A stretch of DNA of 64,000 nucleotides from contig JACTAT010000010.1 of assembly GCA_014526335.1 (NCBI GenBank), forward strand, positions 6,449,777 to 6,513,776. The letters run 5' to 3'. The notes beneath the pieces were generated by a model. The model saw only the letters and a list, made by a program, of their open reading frames with translations. It made no database searches and was not told the origin of the DNA. Numbering within the stretch: position 1 is the first letter of the stretch; every line of letters begins with the position of its first letter. Position numbers and translations under genes: made by a program. Positions 43,690-54,800 of the stretch are shown one piece after another. The stretch is from Chrysaora quinquecirrha. Lineage: Eukaryota > Cnidaria > Scyphozoa > Semaeostomeae > Pelagiidae.

Positions 43690-44058
43690 AAGTGAATTCA
43701 CCCTTTTATCAGCCATACTGGTTTCCAGGACTGCAGGAAAGAAATGTTCTTAAATTCGCAACCATAGGAGTTCTGAATGACCAAATCACATGTTATTGTG
43801 GTATTATTTCAACGACCACAGGACTACCAATATTAAACGGGAATTGCTCGTTACCATTGCTACATGTTCATTTGAAGGAAGCGCAACACATCCTTCTAAG
43901 AAACGCAATAAGGAACTTCGCGTGGTTAAAGGAGATTTTACAATTTTGATGTTACCAAGAAGCAAAACTAAAGAAATCTGGCAGCTGGCACAGTTTTTAG
44001 ATAACATAATTCAAAGCAGAATCACTCGAGATTTTTTCAAGTTCTACTACCGTTAACT
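43690..44058 (+). pseudogene. Possible degenerate coding remnant
   Basis: Two overlapping frames (from 43692 and 43790) have plausible protein composition, the second with SKKRNKELRVVKGDFTILM and KTKEIWQLAQFLDNII up to a TAA at 44054-44056. I do not recognise a family. It could be a frameshifted gene fragment or chance. Confidence 0.2.
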
Positions 44059-45599
44059 ACACAAGGAATTCCTCGTTAGATTTTTTGGAATTAAAGCCTT
44101 GAAGAAAATTTGACGGTGACATGAAGTAGAGATGCAGGCGTGGGTATGTTACATATAGGAGATGTCAACAACAACATCAAGTAAATAATGCACATTTTAA
44201 GCATTCGACAGCGAGTTCGATAGATGCAGTGATTGCCTAAGTATTGCATACAGTTCACTGCAGTTTGGTCAAAGTTTGATTTCTTCAAGATTACAACGAA
44301 CAGTACAAAGGTCAGAAAATTGGGAGAGAGAGACAGGGAAAGATAGGAACAAAAGTAGAACGGGGATTTAGAGAAAAGGGAACAGGCTCTGGGATAAAGG
44401 TTACCATTTTAGGATCCAAAATGGAGGACTACCTTTCTGATATAAGCGTCGACCAGGTATGACCACGACCATTACCTATGTTGATTAACAAAGATGTAAA
44501 TGACTCAATGTAAATTCTTTTTGTAGTATCTAATATAAGAGAGAGGATGCCCTCTTGGTTGCTATGATTTCGATTCCTCTTGTACGATTTTGGGAAATTT
44601 GGCAAACCATCAAAATTTTTTCGAGCTCTCTTACAAAGTCATGACAGACTAGAGCATCGTATTTTCTCTCCGAATAGGTGAGGATTCTCCCAGAACTAAC
44701 AGAAATGCACTCTCTAGTTACTAAAAAGCAAAGATTCTAGGAGTACATGATCGGAAATATGTGAAAGAAGCTAACACGCTTCATTTTGAAAAACATGGCG
44801 ACGGAGAAAAACACATGGAGGAGCAGGATCAAGTCACAAATGTAGTTGCAAAATGTCCTGAATTTCATATTTAGGGTGTGAAGTTACGAACGACCAACGA
44901 ATCATTAAACCTTTGATACCTCTTCAATACCTTGAATACCTCGTTAATAGTTACCTTTTTATTGAAGAGAAAGTCTCTCGTAAGTTGAGTTACGAAAGCA
45001 AAATTTTCTGAGCGTCAAAATAAATAGTAACTTTCCTTCAAACATGTTCTTTTCTTTGACGAGCTTTAAACTCCTAATGTTGCCAAGATAAATCTCTTGC
45101 ATGTGTCGCATTGGACTAATATTTTTCCATTAAACGGCTATGCTGAAGGATACGAATTTGGGGGACTAGATGGCCAAACCAACGTAGGCCCAAACATAAC
45201 GTGCCATGGCCTTAAAATTTGGGTTTCGGTAGCCTTCTTTTTTCATTTGTGCTTTTTCACGACATTTTCTGAAAACGGAGGGTTTCGAAGAACAGGTTTT
45301 GGAAATCTCCAAAAGCAGAAGGTTTCCCGGACTTTCGGTTTGCACGGTAGAAGTCTCGGATTTCTAGAATTTCTGTTTTTTGAAAATCATGCTTTTAGAA
45401 GCTTTCTGTCTTCGAAATTCGGAAGGTTTAGAAGAAAAAGCCCTTGGTATACCCTTAGTATACCCTTGAAAGATCTTGCTGTAGTTAATAACACTTAAAA
45501 ATATAAAAAAAGGAAAAGTGAATGTAATTAAGGTGCACTGGACATATGCTGACGCATGATATATAATCATCATAAGTGGGCTACCACAATTGTTACAAT

Positions 45600-45674
45600 T
45601 GCCTTGACTGGGATTCGAACCAGTGACCTTCTGGACAACAAGCCAGGTGACTACTTCAGTGCACTAAACAGTGC
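45600..45674 (-). repeat. tRNA-like sequence, not a functional tRNA
   Basis: On the minus strand it has a perfect B box GGTTCGAATCC and an A-box-like TAGTGCACTGA 44 nt apart, the spacing of a tRNA. The acceptor stem does not pair, so I read it as a SINE head or decayed tRNA. It lies in ETS3 intron 1. Confidence 0.5.
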
Positions 45675-46685
45675 AATGAAGTAGCCAGCCTAACTCGAGG
45701 TCCTTCCAGCCACAGGTCTCCTCCACAGCCAAGGTTTTTCTTTGTTAGAAGGTTATGGTATATGAAATCCTGAAACTCTACTAATTTTACTCATTAGTGT
45801 GACATATAGATGTCACAGAAACCTGTCGCATATAGTGAACTCGAGTACTTCGTTTCCACGATATTTCGAGACTAAAAAGTTCCATTGGTTCATTATCCTC
45901 TGTGAAAAGATATGTTTGCTAAAGTCAAGTCTTGGGTTGTTCATTAGATTTTACATTTTAAGATTCTTGTTTTTTTTTTATTGTTGTTCTTGTTTGGTTA
46001 TTGTTTAGTAGTAAAATTAAGAGTTGTCTGTATCAGTATGGCCATGGATCAGTTTAGAAGTTTATGCTTAAGTTTGTATTGCTTTTGATCTTGCTAATTT
46101 TGTAGTAGATTTACCACTTGAAATTTTAGTTTACTTTAGAAACTTTAGTTAAAATATTGAAAGAATATGATAGTTAATAGGTGGGGAATAGCATTATGCG
46201 AGAGGTGGGAAATAGCAGTATGAGAAAAGAAAGTTCTAAGCTTTTCAAAATTCTCAGATTTTCTAAACTGAATAACAAAAAATAGCTGTTCTACCATCTT
46301 AAATTTGACTCTCTTTGCAGCTTCCACCCCTGAATCCAAGCGAGGTTGCAGATATCCTCGAAACTGAACCTATATGGGATGGCGATGGACTTTCTATATG
46401 GGATGACGTTAAAATAGTCGATGAACAAGGGCAAGAAGCTTCAGGTGCACAAAACATTACGCAGCCAAGCCTAGCGACTTACGCTGGCGCGTCTCCAGAG
46501 GCAAATGCGTCTTCGGAGAACTTCGAAGCGCAACAGCTGGAAGAACAGAATACCAGCAAGAGAAAGCCTACAGGTGCGTTGCCTAACCTTAAAACTTTCA
46601 AACTACCTGACTTTGATTCGGGGAATGCGATTCTTCCTGAGGTGGAAACTTTTCGTATCCCGTTTCTTGTTTACTGTTCCGCTTC

Positions 46686-47035
46686 TTGAATAACTGGGAG
46701 ACATCAATGAGACATATCACGCGCGACAATGTCGCGTGCGACATTATACTCGCCACACAAGTTTCTGTTATGCTCTATAGAACTGAAAGGTCGCTAATAA
46801 CAGAGACTTGTGGAAAACAGTTCCTGAAAACGAACCAAAGTTGAAAGCCTCGTTTTCAATTTTTCAATCAAAACAAAAACAGGGCTAGGCCAAATGGCGT
46901 CACAGTTGATGTAAAACATTTAACAAACTCTCTTTCTGAGCTGTCCTGAACAACAACAACAGCAATTACAGCGAGGGGGAGGGAATGGTACAGCCAGTCT
47001 AGTGCGACATTTCTCCTAGGTTACCACGCCATTAA
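46686..47035. mobile_element. MITE in ETS3 intron 2 (28976 family)
   Basis: Starts CTGGGAGACATCAATGAGAC and includes CGCGACAATGTCGCG. It ends TGCGACATTTCTCCTAGGTT. It shares these ends with 28976-29514 and its interior with 37630-37850. Confidence 0.65.
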
Positions 47036-47142
47036 CACAGTTTATCTTTCATTTTCCAGACACAAAAAAGAAAAAAATCAAACTAGATGACTTTCTTTGG
47101 AATCTTCTAGAAGACCCACAGTACAACTCCTACATCCAATGA

Positions 47143-47990
47143 TTATTATTATTACAAGGTTTAGAGATTTTTTATCTTAAGGGTTAACACTAAGATGTCT
47201 GTCCCTTGTAAAAGATCCAATTTTGACCATATCAACTAGGTACTATCAGCTTTTCTCATTGCCGTATAACCAACAAGTTGTGGCTCATCAGGAATTTCAG
47301 ACAGAAAATCATGTAAGCTTTTCTTGAACACATCCAGCGATACCCCACTCAAGTCTCTAAGATGTTTAGGTAGTAGGTTGAACAGCTTTGGACCCTGGAT
47401 GCAGAAACTTTCTTCTATTAGTGAACATATCTTCTGTTGTCCAACAATTCTTCTGATCTGACACTTCCTTCCATGTCGAATATGGTTGTATGATTTGACT
47501 TCCTCATTAACGTTAGGAACAAGCCCTTCAAGAATTTTCCACACATAAATAATCCTGTAGCGTTCACGTCGTCGCTGAGGAGAGTATATTCTACAGCTCT
47601 TTAGAGCTTCTTAGTAGTTCATCTTTCAATGGAATTTGATCTTTCGTATAAACGACCATTGTAATGCATTAAGCTTTTGGATTAAACTCTTCTTTGATGG
47701 AGACCATAATACACTGCAGTACTCAATGACAGGCACTAGATACATTTACCAAAAGAGAAGCATGTGCTCCTTTTTATGGGTCTTGAATGAACGAAGAATC
47801 CATGATATCATTTTGCATTTTTCTATTGAGTTGGTTATATGCATATCAAAGGTGCAGTCATCACTCATTGAAATCAAAACATCTCTCATTCTAGCTCTTG
47901 GTGTAAACTTATTCCATGAATCGTAGTTTTCGCTCCTTAGGCCAATCTTATTTCGATAGGTCGCTCAGAACATTAGACCATCCAATTCAA
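47143..47990 (-). mobile_element. 5'-truncated CR1/L2-like LINE, RT C-terminal region
   Basis: On the minus strand, pieces in several frames read VRD/LISMSDDCTFDMHI-like, YCSVLWSPSKKSLIQKLNAL, RRRERYRIIYVWKILEGLVP, and then an intact frame 47544-47236 with GPKLFNLLPKHLRDLSGVS, IPDEPQLVGY. These are standard blocks of the C-terminal part of Jockey/CR1/L2-type ORF2. The 3' end is a short (AAT)n tail at about 47142-47156. At least one frame shift (near 47605) and a stop show decay. It interrupts the third ETS exon. Confidence 0.8.
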
Positions 47991-48055
47991 TAATTTTAAG
48001 TCAATAGTTGTTGCTGTTGCTAAGGATTGCCCTTGCTGTTTACAAAGAGTGGGGC

Positions 48056-48245
48056 TTATGTAATGAGTCTAATCTTGGTGTATTTCATAAGCTGATTGGT
48101 GTTCAAAACACAATACCAACCCACATTCACTTTCCTAATAGGTGTATTTCTATCCGCATCTAGGCTCATATATTCCGCCTTAGTACATTGTTTCGGCTTG
48201 TTCCCAATGTTCATATTTTGACGAATGCCAGACGACAATGGTTTT
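48056..48245. repeat. Dispersed repeat, GATTGGTGTTTAAAACACAA family
   Basis: The segment GCTGATTGGTGTTCAAAACA then CAATACCAA, TAGGTGTATTTCTATCCGCA and TGTTTCGGCTTGTT is shared with 52350-52465 and 63420-63530. Part of it also occurs at 52955-53015. The core TTGGTGTTTAAAACACAAT is near-palindromic. Confidence 0.65.
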
Positions 48246-48838
48246 AAGTGTGCCCCCTAGATGTTTCCGCTTTTCTGCACAATACATAAGCTTTGTAAGT
48301 CTTAACAAATTAATTTTTTCTCTCTCTTTATTTTAGATTTAATACGGCTTTTATTGTATTTAAAAATTGATTATTTCTTTAAAAGTTTTAGCTTTCACTA
48401 CGAACCGCATCAATATATTTTTACTGATACTTTCATTCTAGCTTAAATTGCTTTAACTTTGTTACATTGCTTCATAACTACATAAGATTAAGATTTAGGA
48501 CCACGAACTTTATTATTTGGTTAGTATCTCAAAAGAACTTTAGAAACCGTCAGCCTGTATTGACAAATTTTACTGTTTTAGCCATACGTTTCACCTTTAA
48601 CATGAATTCCAAAATATTAAAATTGATAACAGAATTCAAAAAAACATTCGAAGCATTCGAAGAACTCTTAGTAGTTTCTCTTGCTTGTCTTTTGCGACAC
48701 TTTTCCCTTAGGATTCACAAGCATCATCCTCTAATTTGCTTTTGCGCGAAGAAATGAAAATTCCATAATTTATAATTAAGTACTTTTTCTTACTTGTCTT
48801 TCTTGATAGTGCTTTCTAACGCTTCACAGGAAAGATCT

Positions 48839-51800
48839 TCAACTTATCTTCTGCAGTATTTGCTCAAACGTCGTCCGCAAATGACGCTCATCAAGATTTT
48901 TACCTGGCGAAGGAAATGAAGCCGTCAGTGAATCAACAGTCAGTCAGTGAGTCAGTCAATCAGTCAGTCAGTGAGTCAGTGAGTTAGTCAGTCTGTGAGT
49001 CAGTGAGTCAGTGAGTCAGTCAGTCAGTCAGTCAGTCAGTCAGTCAGTCAGTCAGTCAGTCAGTCAGTCAGTCAGTCAGTCAGTCAGTCAGTCAGTCAGT
49101 CAGTCAGTCAGTCAGTCAGTCAGTCAGTCAGTCAGTCAGTCATTCATTCAGTCAGTCAGTCAGTCAGTCAGTCAGTCAGTCAGTCAGTCAGTCAGTCAGT
49201 CAGTCAGTCAGTCAGTCAGTCAGTCAGTCAGTCAGTCAGTCATTCACTCAGTCAGTCAGTCAGTCAGTCAGTCAGTCAGTCAGTCAGTCAGTCAGTCAGT
49301 CAGTCAGTCAGTCAGTCAGTCAGTCAGTCAGTCAGTCAGTCAGTCAGTCAGTCAGTCAGTCAGTCAGACAGTCAGTCAGTCAGTCAGTCAGTCAGTCAGT
49401 CAGTCATTCATTCAGTCAGTCAGTCAGTCAGGCAGTCAGTCAGTCAGTCAGTCAGTCAGTCAGTCAGTCAGTCAAATCAGCAAATCAACTCACCTATTAC
49501 AATTATTCTGTTAACTCTTTCATTGCTACTGCATTCTGCAGTCAATGTTTTGTCATATATTTCATAAACAGCTTGTACAAGACATTGCTTTTCAGATGAA
49601 ACAAGAGAGAAAAGTCCCTGAAAATCAAATAACATTGTCAATCGTATTCCAACTAAAGAACTAACTTAAGAACGAAGCTTTCGAAGAAAGATTTAGGTTA
49701 TAATGATATTTTTGTTCTTATACTCCTTGAGTCACCTTAAGGTCTCTTTGATTTCTAACTTTATCACTGTATAGCTTGTCGATACTTAAAGAAAGCTAAC
49801 CTAAGAACGGGCATATCAATAGGAAACAAATGCAAGACTGGGGATATGTTTACTTTGATATATAGTATAGGTTAATATATTCGGACTTATCAAGGCTCTA
49901 TCTGACACCTTATTAGACATGATAGTCACCACGTATCATGACAAGCCTTTGATATTTAGTAGGGCAACGTTTCGGGAGAGATCCGTCTCCCATCATCGGG
50001 CAATGGGAAATGTGGTTTTTCTTATTTATTGCAATAGTATAGGTATAGGTAAAGGTGTATAGTATAGGTGTTTGAAAGAAAGATTTAGGTTATGTTTTCC
50101 CTTCTCCGTGAGTCACCTGAGGATCTGTTCTTCATTTACAGCACTCTTCACTTTTAATTATGGTATTACATAACTGAAGACAGGTAATACCAGAGGAACA
50201 AAATATAAGAATCATGGAATATTTTCATGAAAAGAACAATTGTAGATTATAGATTCAGGTAAGAATGATATTCCTCATCCAGGTAATAAAGGTGGGTTTG
50301 ACACAAACCATATGCACGGGCTCGCAATTAGAGCAACTAACGTTGAAAGTGATAGAGAATCTATCGCATAATTTTTCACTTTATCCGGCAGTGGCAAATT
50401 ACAATGAAAAAGCTCAAACCTGGATTATAGACTTATTACATTCGTCGTAGTCTACGCTCCTCCTCACTACACCACCCCGCTCCAACTACTCTGAGGAAAC
50501 AGCTGTATGTTGTTGTAGTTGTTAGACGCTGTTTCCGAAAGAGTGGGAGGAAGGTAACAAGTCTACCTGGACTACATGTTCAGGGAGTTGCCGGCATTTT
50601 CGATGGGCTAAAGAGATCGATGAAAGCCGAAGACTATCCTTCAATATGGCTTGTTCTAGCTATACTGATCCCTAACTATTACCATATATATTACGCATTG
50701 TCCATTAGTATGTTCAAAAATTCCTTGTTCATCAAGTACATTCAAGTTACAACTCAACTAATAATTACAAGCTATAAAACATTACAAAAATCACTACTGA
50801 ATCTTACTTTTAGACGTAATATTGTCATTTCTTTGCCTGTCTCACTATGTTTGATCTTTTCCCAAAGAATTTCCTACGGACAAAGCAGAAAATAAAATAG
50901 CGTGTTTTCCTGGTTAAGCACCCTTAGCGCTTATTTGAATAGTTAGATCTCAAAGAGAAGATACAAAACAATGCCTGTCAAAATTCTTTAACATGACTAA
51001 TCTCCTTTCCTTACTGGAAAATACAGGAAAACAACCTCCTTCCCCAAAAACAGAGTTATTGGAAGTGAAGGTGAAATGGTGATTTAGCGCCACTCACTAG
51101 GATCTCAGTAGTAGGTTAACTAATCGAGAGCTCGACCCTGAGTGTGACGCTACCGTGGCTGGGCTCGAACCCGAACCACACTGAGCTTCTGACACCATGA
51201 GTCGGCTGGATTACACCACGACGCCACAGCACCTTCATTTATTCTGTTCGTCTAAATCCTGTGATTTTATCAAATGCATTATGGGTGCTTGTGGGATAAT
51301 CTTCACAGTCACAAACCAACATTGTTTGCGTTGAGAGGGGTTTCAGCTCCTTTAAATTAAATACAAATAGTTGAAATCCTATAGATATATTAGTATTCCA
51401 AAGAAAGCTGGGTTCTTCAACCACTAAAATTGGTGTCACTTGATTCGTCCTTTCAAGAGCTCTCATATCAACGATACGAGCAACCAAGCCACTCAAGCAA
51501 GTCTTCAAAGAAGCCCCAGGGGTTGATTTGCGAAAACAAATTTTGGGGTGGGGGCTTGTTCGAGGGAAGAGCGTATTCAAGGGAAAGGGGATTCAACAGT
51601 CGATATCTGATCATTGGTGTTATTGATAGGAAAACCTGTCAGTATTAGTTTTTCAGTGTTTTACTTTGTTGAAGAAGAATTAAACAAATGCATTTGGCTT
51701 TCAAATAGTTCCTCCATGTGGGGCTTATTCGAGGGGGCTTATTTGGAGGCGGGGGCTTCTTCAAAGACGTATGGTATTACGCTTGCAAAGCTCATTTTCT

Positions 51801-54800
51801 AAATCTGAAGGAGTATCTTCTTTAGACTCTATTGAAAATAAATAAATATAGCTTAAGTTTTTCGTAGAATTTTGATTTACCTGAAGCCATCGGTCTAACT
51901 CAGCCTCGCGAACACTTCCAGTCGTCTCGAATGTCACCGTAGATATTTCCTAAAAGGGATAGAGCATAAGCATCTTCAAAGTAAGTACAGTAATAAAACG
52001 TAGAATAAGCTTCAGTTAAGCCAGGCTCAAAACACATGTAAATGAGAATACCAAGAGTAGTCTTCGACTATGACTCAAAACTGTATAAGAGGTTTTCGCT
52101 TAAACCTAAGCCTCCAGTTATCAAATCGTTAGGAATTTCAAAATTTGAAGAAAAGGAAAGTTTAGCAAAGCCAGAAAACGTTCAAGTTCTTTGAGTTTTA
52201 CGAAACTTCAAGATAGTGAAAAACAGCGGAAACATTTTTGGCCAACATCAAATCCAAAAGGCCGGTTCTGTGTAGAGAGTAAGAGTTTGACTTTTCACTT
52301 GGACTCTTCAAATAATCCTATTGGTCTTCCCTCTGTATCCCGCGAGCTAATTGGTGTTTAAAGCACAATGCCAATTCAGCCTCTTATTGGTGCATTTCTA
52401 TCTGCATCTAGGCATCTTGGTATAAATTCTCTCTAAGTAAATTATTTTGGTCTGTTTTGACGGCCCATTTCCACTTCGTTCGCATTCGCTGCTCGCTGTT
52501 CGCTAGCCATCAAAAAAAGGCGAACGCGAAGCGATTTTGATTTCCGCTGCAAGTCAAGCTCAAGCTTTCGAAAAATATTTACATTGTTTATCCACTAAAA
52601 TTGATCACGAAGGCTGTACTCTGTTCGCAAGCGAGCGGTGAATTGCAAATTCGCTAGCGAACAGCGAATGCGAACGAAGTGGAAATGGGCCTTAAGACGT
52701 GTCAGACCAAAAAAGCTAAAAGTTTGCCCTAAGATATTGCCGCTGCTTTTCCCAATTGCTGTTCTTTGTGTACTAACGTTAATAGCTTCGGAGTAGTACA
52801 AAACTTCAAGTTAACAAAAAAGCAGGAACACCTGTGGTCATATTTGAAAAACCAATTTTCGTCTGAAACTCCTCGGAGTAAAAAGTCAGAAACGGACAAA
52901 AAAACTGTGAGTTGGAATTTATACCCGGATGCATCAATATGGTACATAATTTTCTCATGCGGTGGTGCATTTCGATGCGCATCTGGGGAAAATTCCGCCT
53001 AAGCCAATTGTTTCGATGAAAGAAGCTTTTAAGCATTACAAACGTTGTTTTCGCCATCTCAAACATTAATCAGCTTTTACTAAAACTAGCGTGAATACCT
53101 ACTTGATCTAGATGTGGTTTTCCTGATAAATGTTCACCTCCTAGTCTATTTCTTAAAATGTCTATTCCACTAGAACGACAAGAAAATTCAATTTGAAGAC
53201 ATCATCATATGGTCAATACATAATCTCAGTTTAATATACTCGTTCTTTATAAGAAACTTTAGTCTTTTCATTGAAGTGGGGCTTTTCAGGTTTTGGAACA
53301 AATTAAGCATATCATGTAAGAAGATTCAAGATACTTAACGTTCGGTTTGACCAGCATCAAAACCTATGACTCACTTAAACCTTGTTTTGGCGGCAGGATT
53401 CAAGGAAATAAGGGTTGAAGCTGTTGCTAGCGGCTGTGAAATATTTCGTGGCCTTCAGACATTTGCCCCTGATCAATGACAATATCATTGAAATCGACGG
53501 GTAAAAACAGCACAGTTTGGACAGTTTTTTCAATTCATTGATAGGCACATATACTTGCTATCTTCGCGAGAGATTTCAGCACAAGGGGACCACTGAATTG
53601 CCCAGGGCTAATCTAATCAGATCACCACAAGTGCTTCCTATCGATTTGATCACACCTCGTGATTCCTTTCGCCTTTGCCTGGAGTTACATAGAGCTGCCG
53701 ACTCTCCTCACTCTTCATGACGAATTTGCCCTTGGTGGGAATCAACCCAACAGCCATAGATTGCGAGTCAGGCTCGCTAACTACCAGGCCGCTCGCACTA
53801 TTCTCGCCACATTGTCAAATAGATTCAGGAGAGTACATAAGCAAAGCAGCTACCATATAAGAGAGGATTACCTTTCATTCCCACAGTCATATGCATGCAA
53901 ATCCAAGACCAGGCCAAGATCGATTCTAAAAAAGATGATTTTATGCAATACTATAAAAGTAATAAACAAATTATTAAATTAAAGAAAAAACCCATGTCAA
54001 GCAGCCAGCATTAAGAGCTTCAGATGGTCCTACCAATCATTGCCAAGTTTTCGTGATACAAAGTGTTATTGGGTACGATTTGTTTATATTGATTTATTTT
54101 ATTCAAACCACGCCCTTATTTTCTTTACGGTGGAATGACTGACCACGCCATTGACTGGTGCACAAAGAGTACAATCTTTTTTTATAAGAACCAGGAAATT
54201 TTAATGGAAGCTGGCTGTTTTTACGTTATTGCCTTTTTGAGCCTGAAATGTTCGTAATCTGTTCTTAATTCCTATTTTACTTAGACAGTTATATTGTTTA
54301 GTGAATGTCTGGAGTGGTACTAGTTTTGTGTCACAAGGAGCATGCTTGTCTAGATTGGTTCGCTTGCTTTGTACAATTCTTAAATTGTTCTTAATTTGTT
54401 CTTAACATTTGGGCCAAATCCAGGCTCGTGTTCTTACAAAATTGTTCTTATAATAAACGAGTGTATGCTTTAAAAAAACCGTTTCAATTGTTCAGTGACC
54501 AAAACCAATATAAGAAATGTACCTGGAATATGAAGTGTCCTTTAAAACGGCCATTCGATTGATACTCCTGAAATAAGGAAATGGACAGTAAATTGAAAAT
54601 TGTGTATTGCACCTGCTGATCATCGATGTAATCTTAAAGGCTTTTAATTTTACTTACTTATTCACCCTTTACAAAAATCTAAAACTGAAAATCAGGATGA
54701 AAACACAAAGCCAAAAAGGAGGACAGCATCGAGCTGCATGACTTGGCCAGATACTACACAATTTCATTATTTTCCGAAAAATATCTGAATTAAACAAATA

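Larger units (their letters stand above)
44421..47142 (+). pseudogene. ETS-domain gene, paralogue 3, truncated by a LINE insertion
   Basis: Three exons fit in phase: 44421-44456 (MEDYLSDISVDQ, donor GTATGA), 46321-46573 (acceptor CTTTGCAG, donor GTGCGT; acidic, such as EVADILETEPIWDGDG, then KRKPT) and 47060-47142 (acceptor TTTTCCAG). The last exon begins DTKKKKIKLDDFLWNLLEDP and reaches SYIQ, where ETS domains have a conserved Trp. Here the codon is TGA, directly followed by TTATTATTATTACAAGG, the tail of a minus-strand LINE. Three quarters of the ETS domain, including the recognition helix, are missing and were not found downstream to 48838. The remaining protein would be about 124 aa with no DNA-binding helix. 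It is either a recent pseudogene or a truncated regulator. Intron 2 holds a MITE. Confidence 0.72.

Noticed and set aside
45097..45498. 133-codon plus-strand frame in ETS3 intron 1
   Set aside because: The DNA repeats words like GAAAACGGAGGGTTTCG that also occur at 55.7 and 61.1 kb, so it is a dispersed repeat. No domain was seen.
45600..45674. Functional tRNA gene
   Set aside because: A and B boxes are well spaced, but the acceptor stem does not pair and the anticodon arm is irregular.
49011..49514. 167-codon Ser-Gln-Ser-Val repeat protein
   Set aside because: Pure (GTCA)n microsatellite inside ZNG1 intron 12, running antisense through its exon 12 donor.
52349..52465. Conserved regulatory element because of strong similarity to 48056 and 63418
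   Set aside because: Several copies in unrelated introns are better explained as a dispersed repeat family.
53517..53982. Two overlapping plus-strand frames (67 and 107 codons) between ZNG1 exons 9 and 8
   Set aside because: The second overlaps ZNG1 exon 8 in antisense (53872-53925). No domain was recognised.
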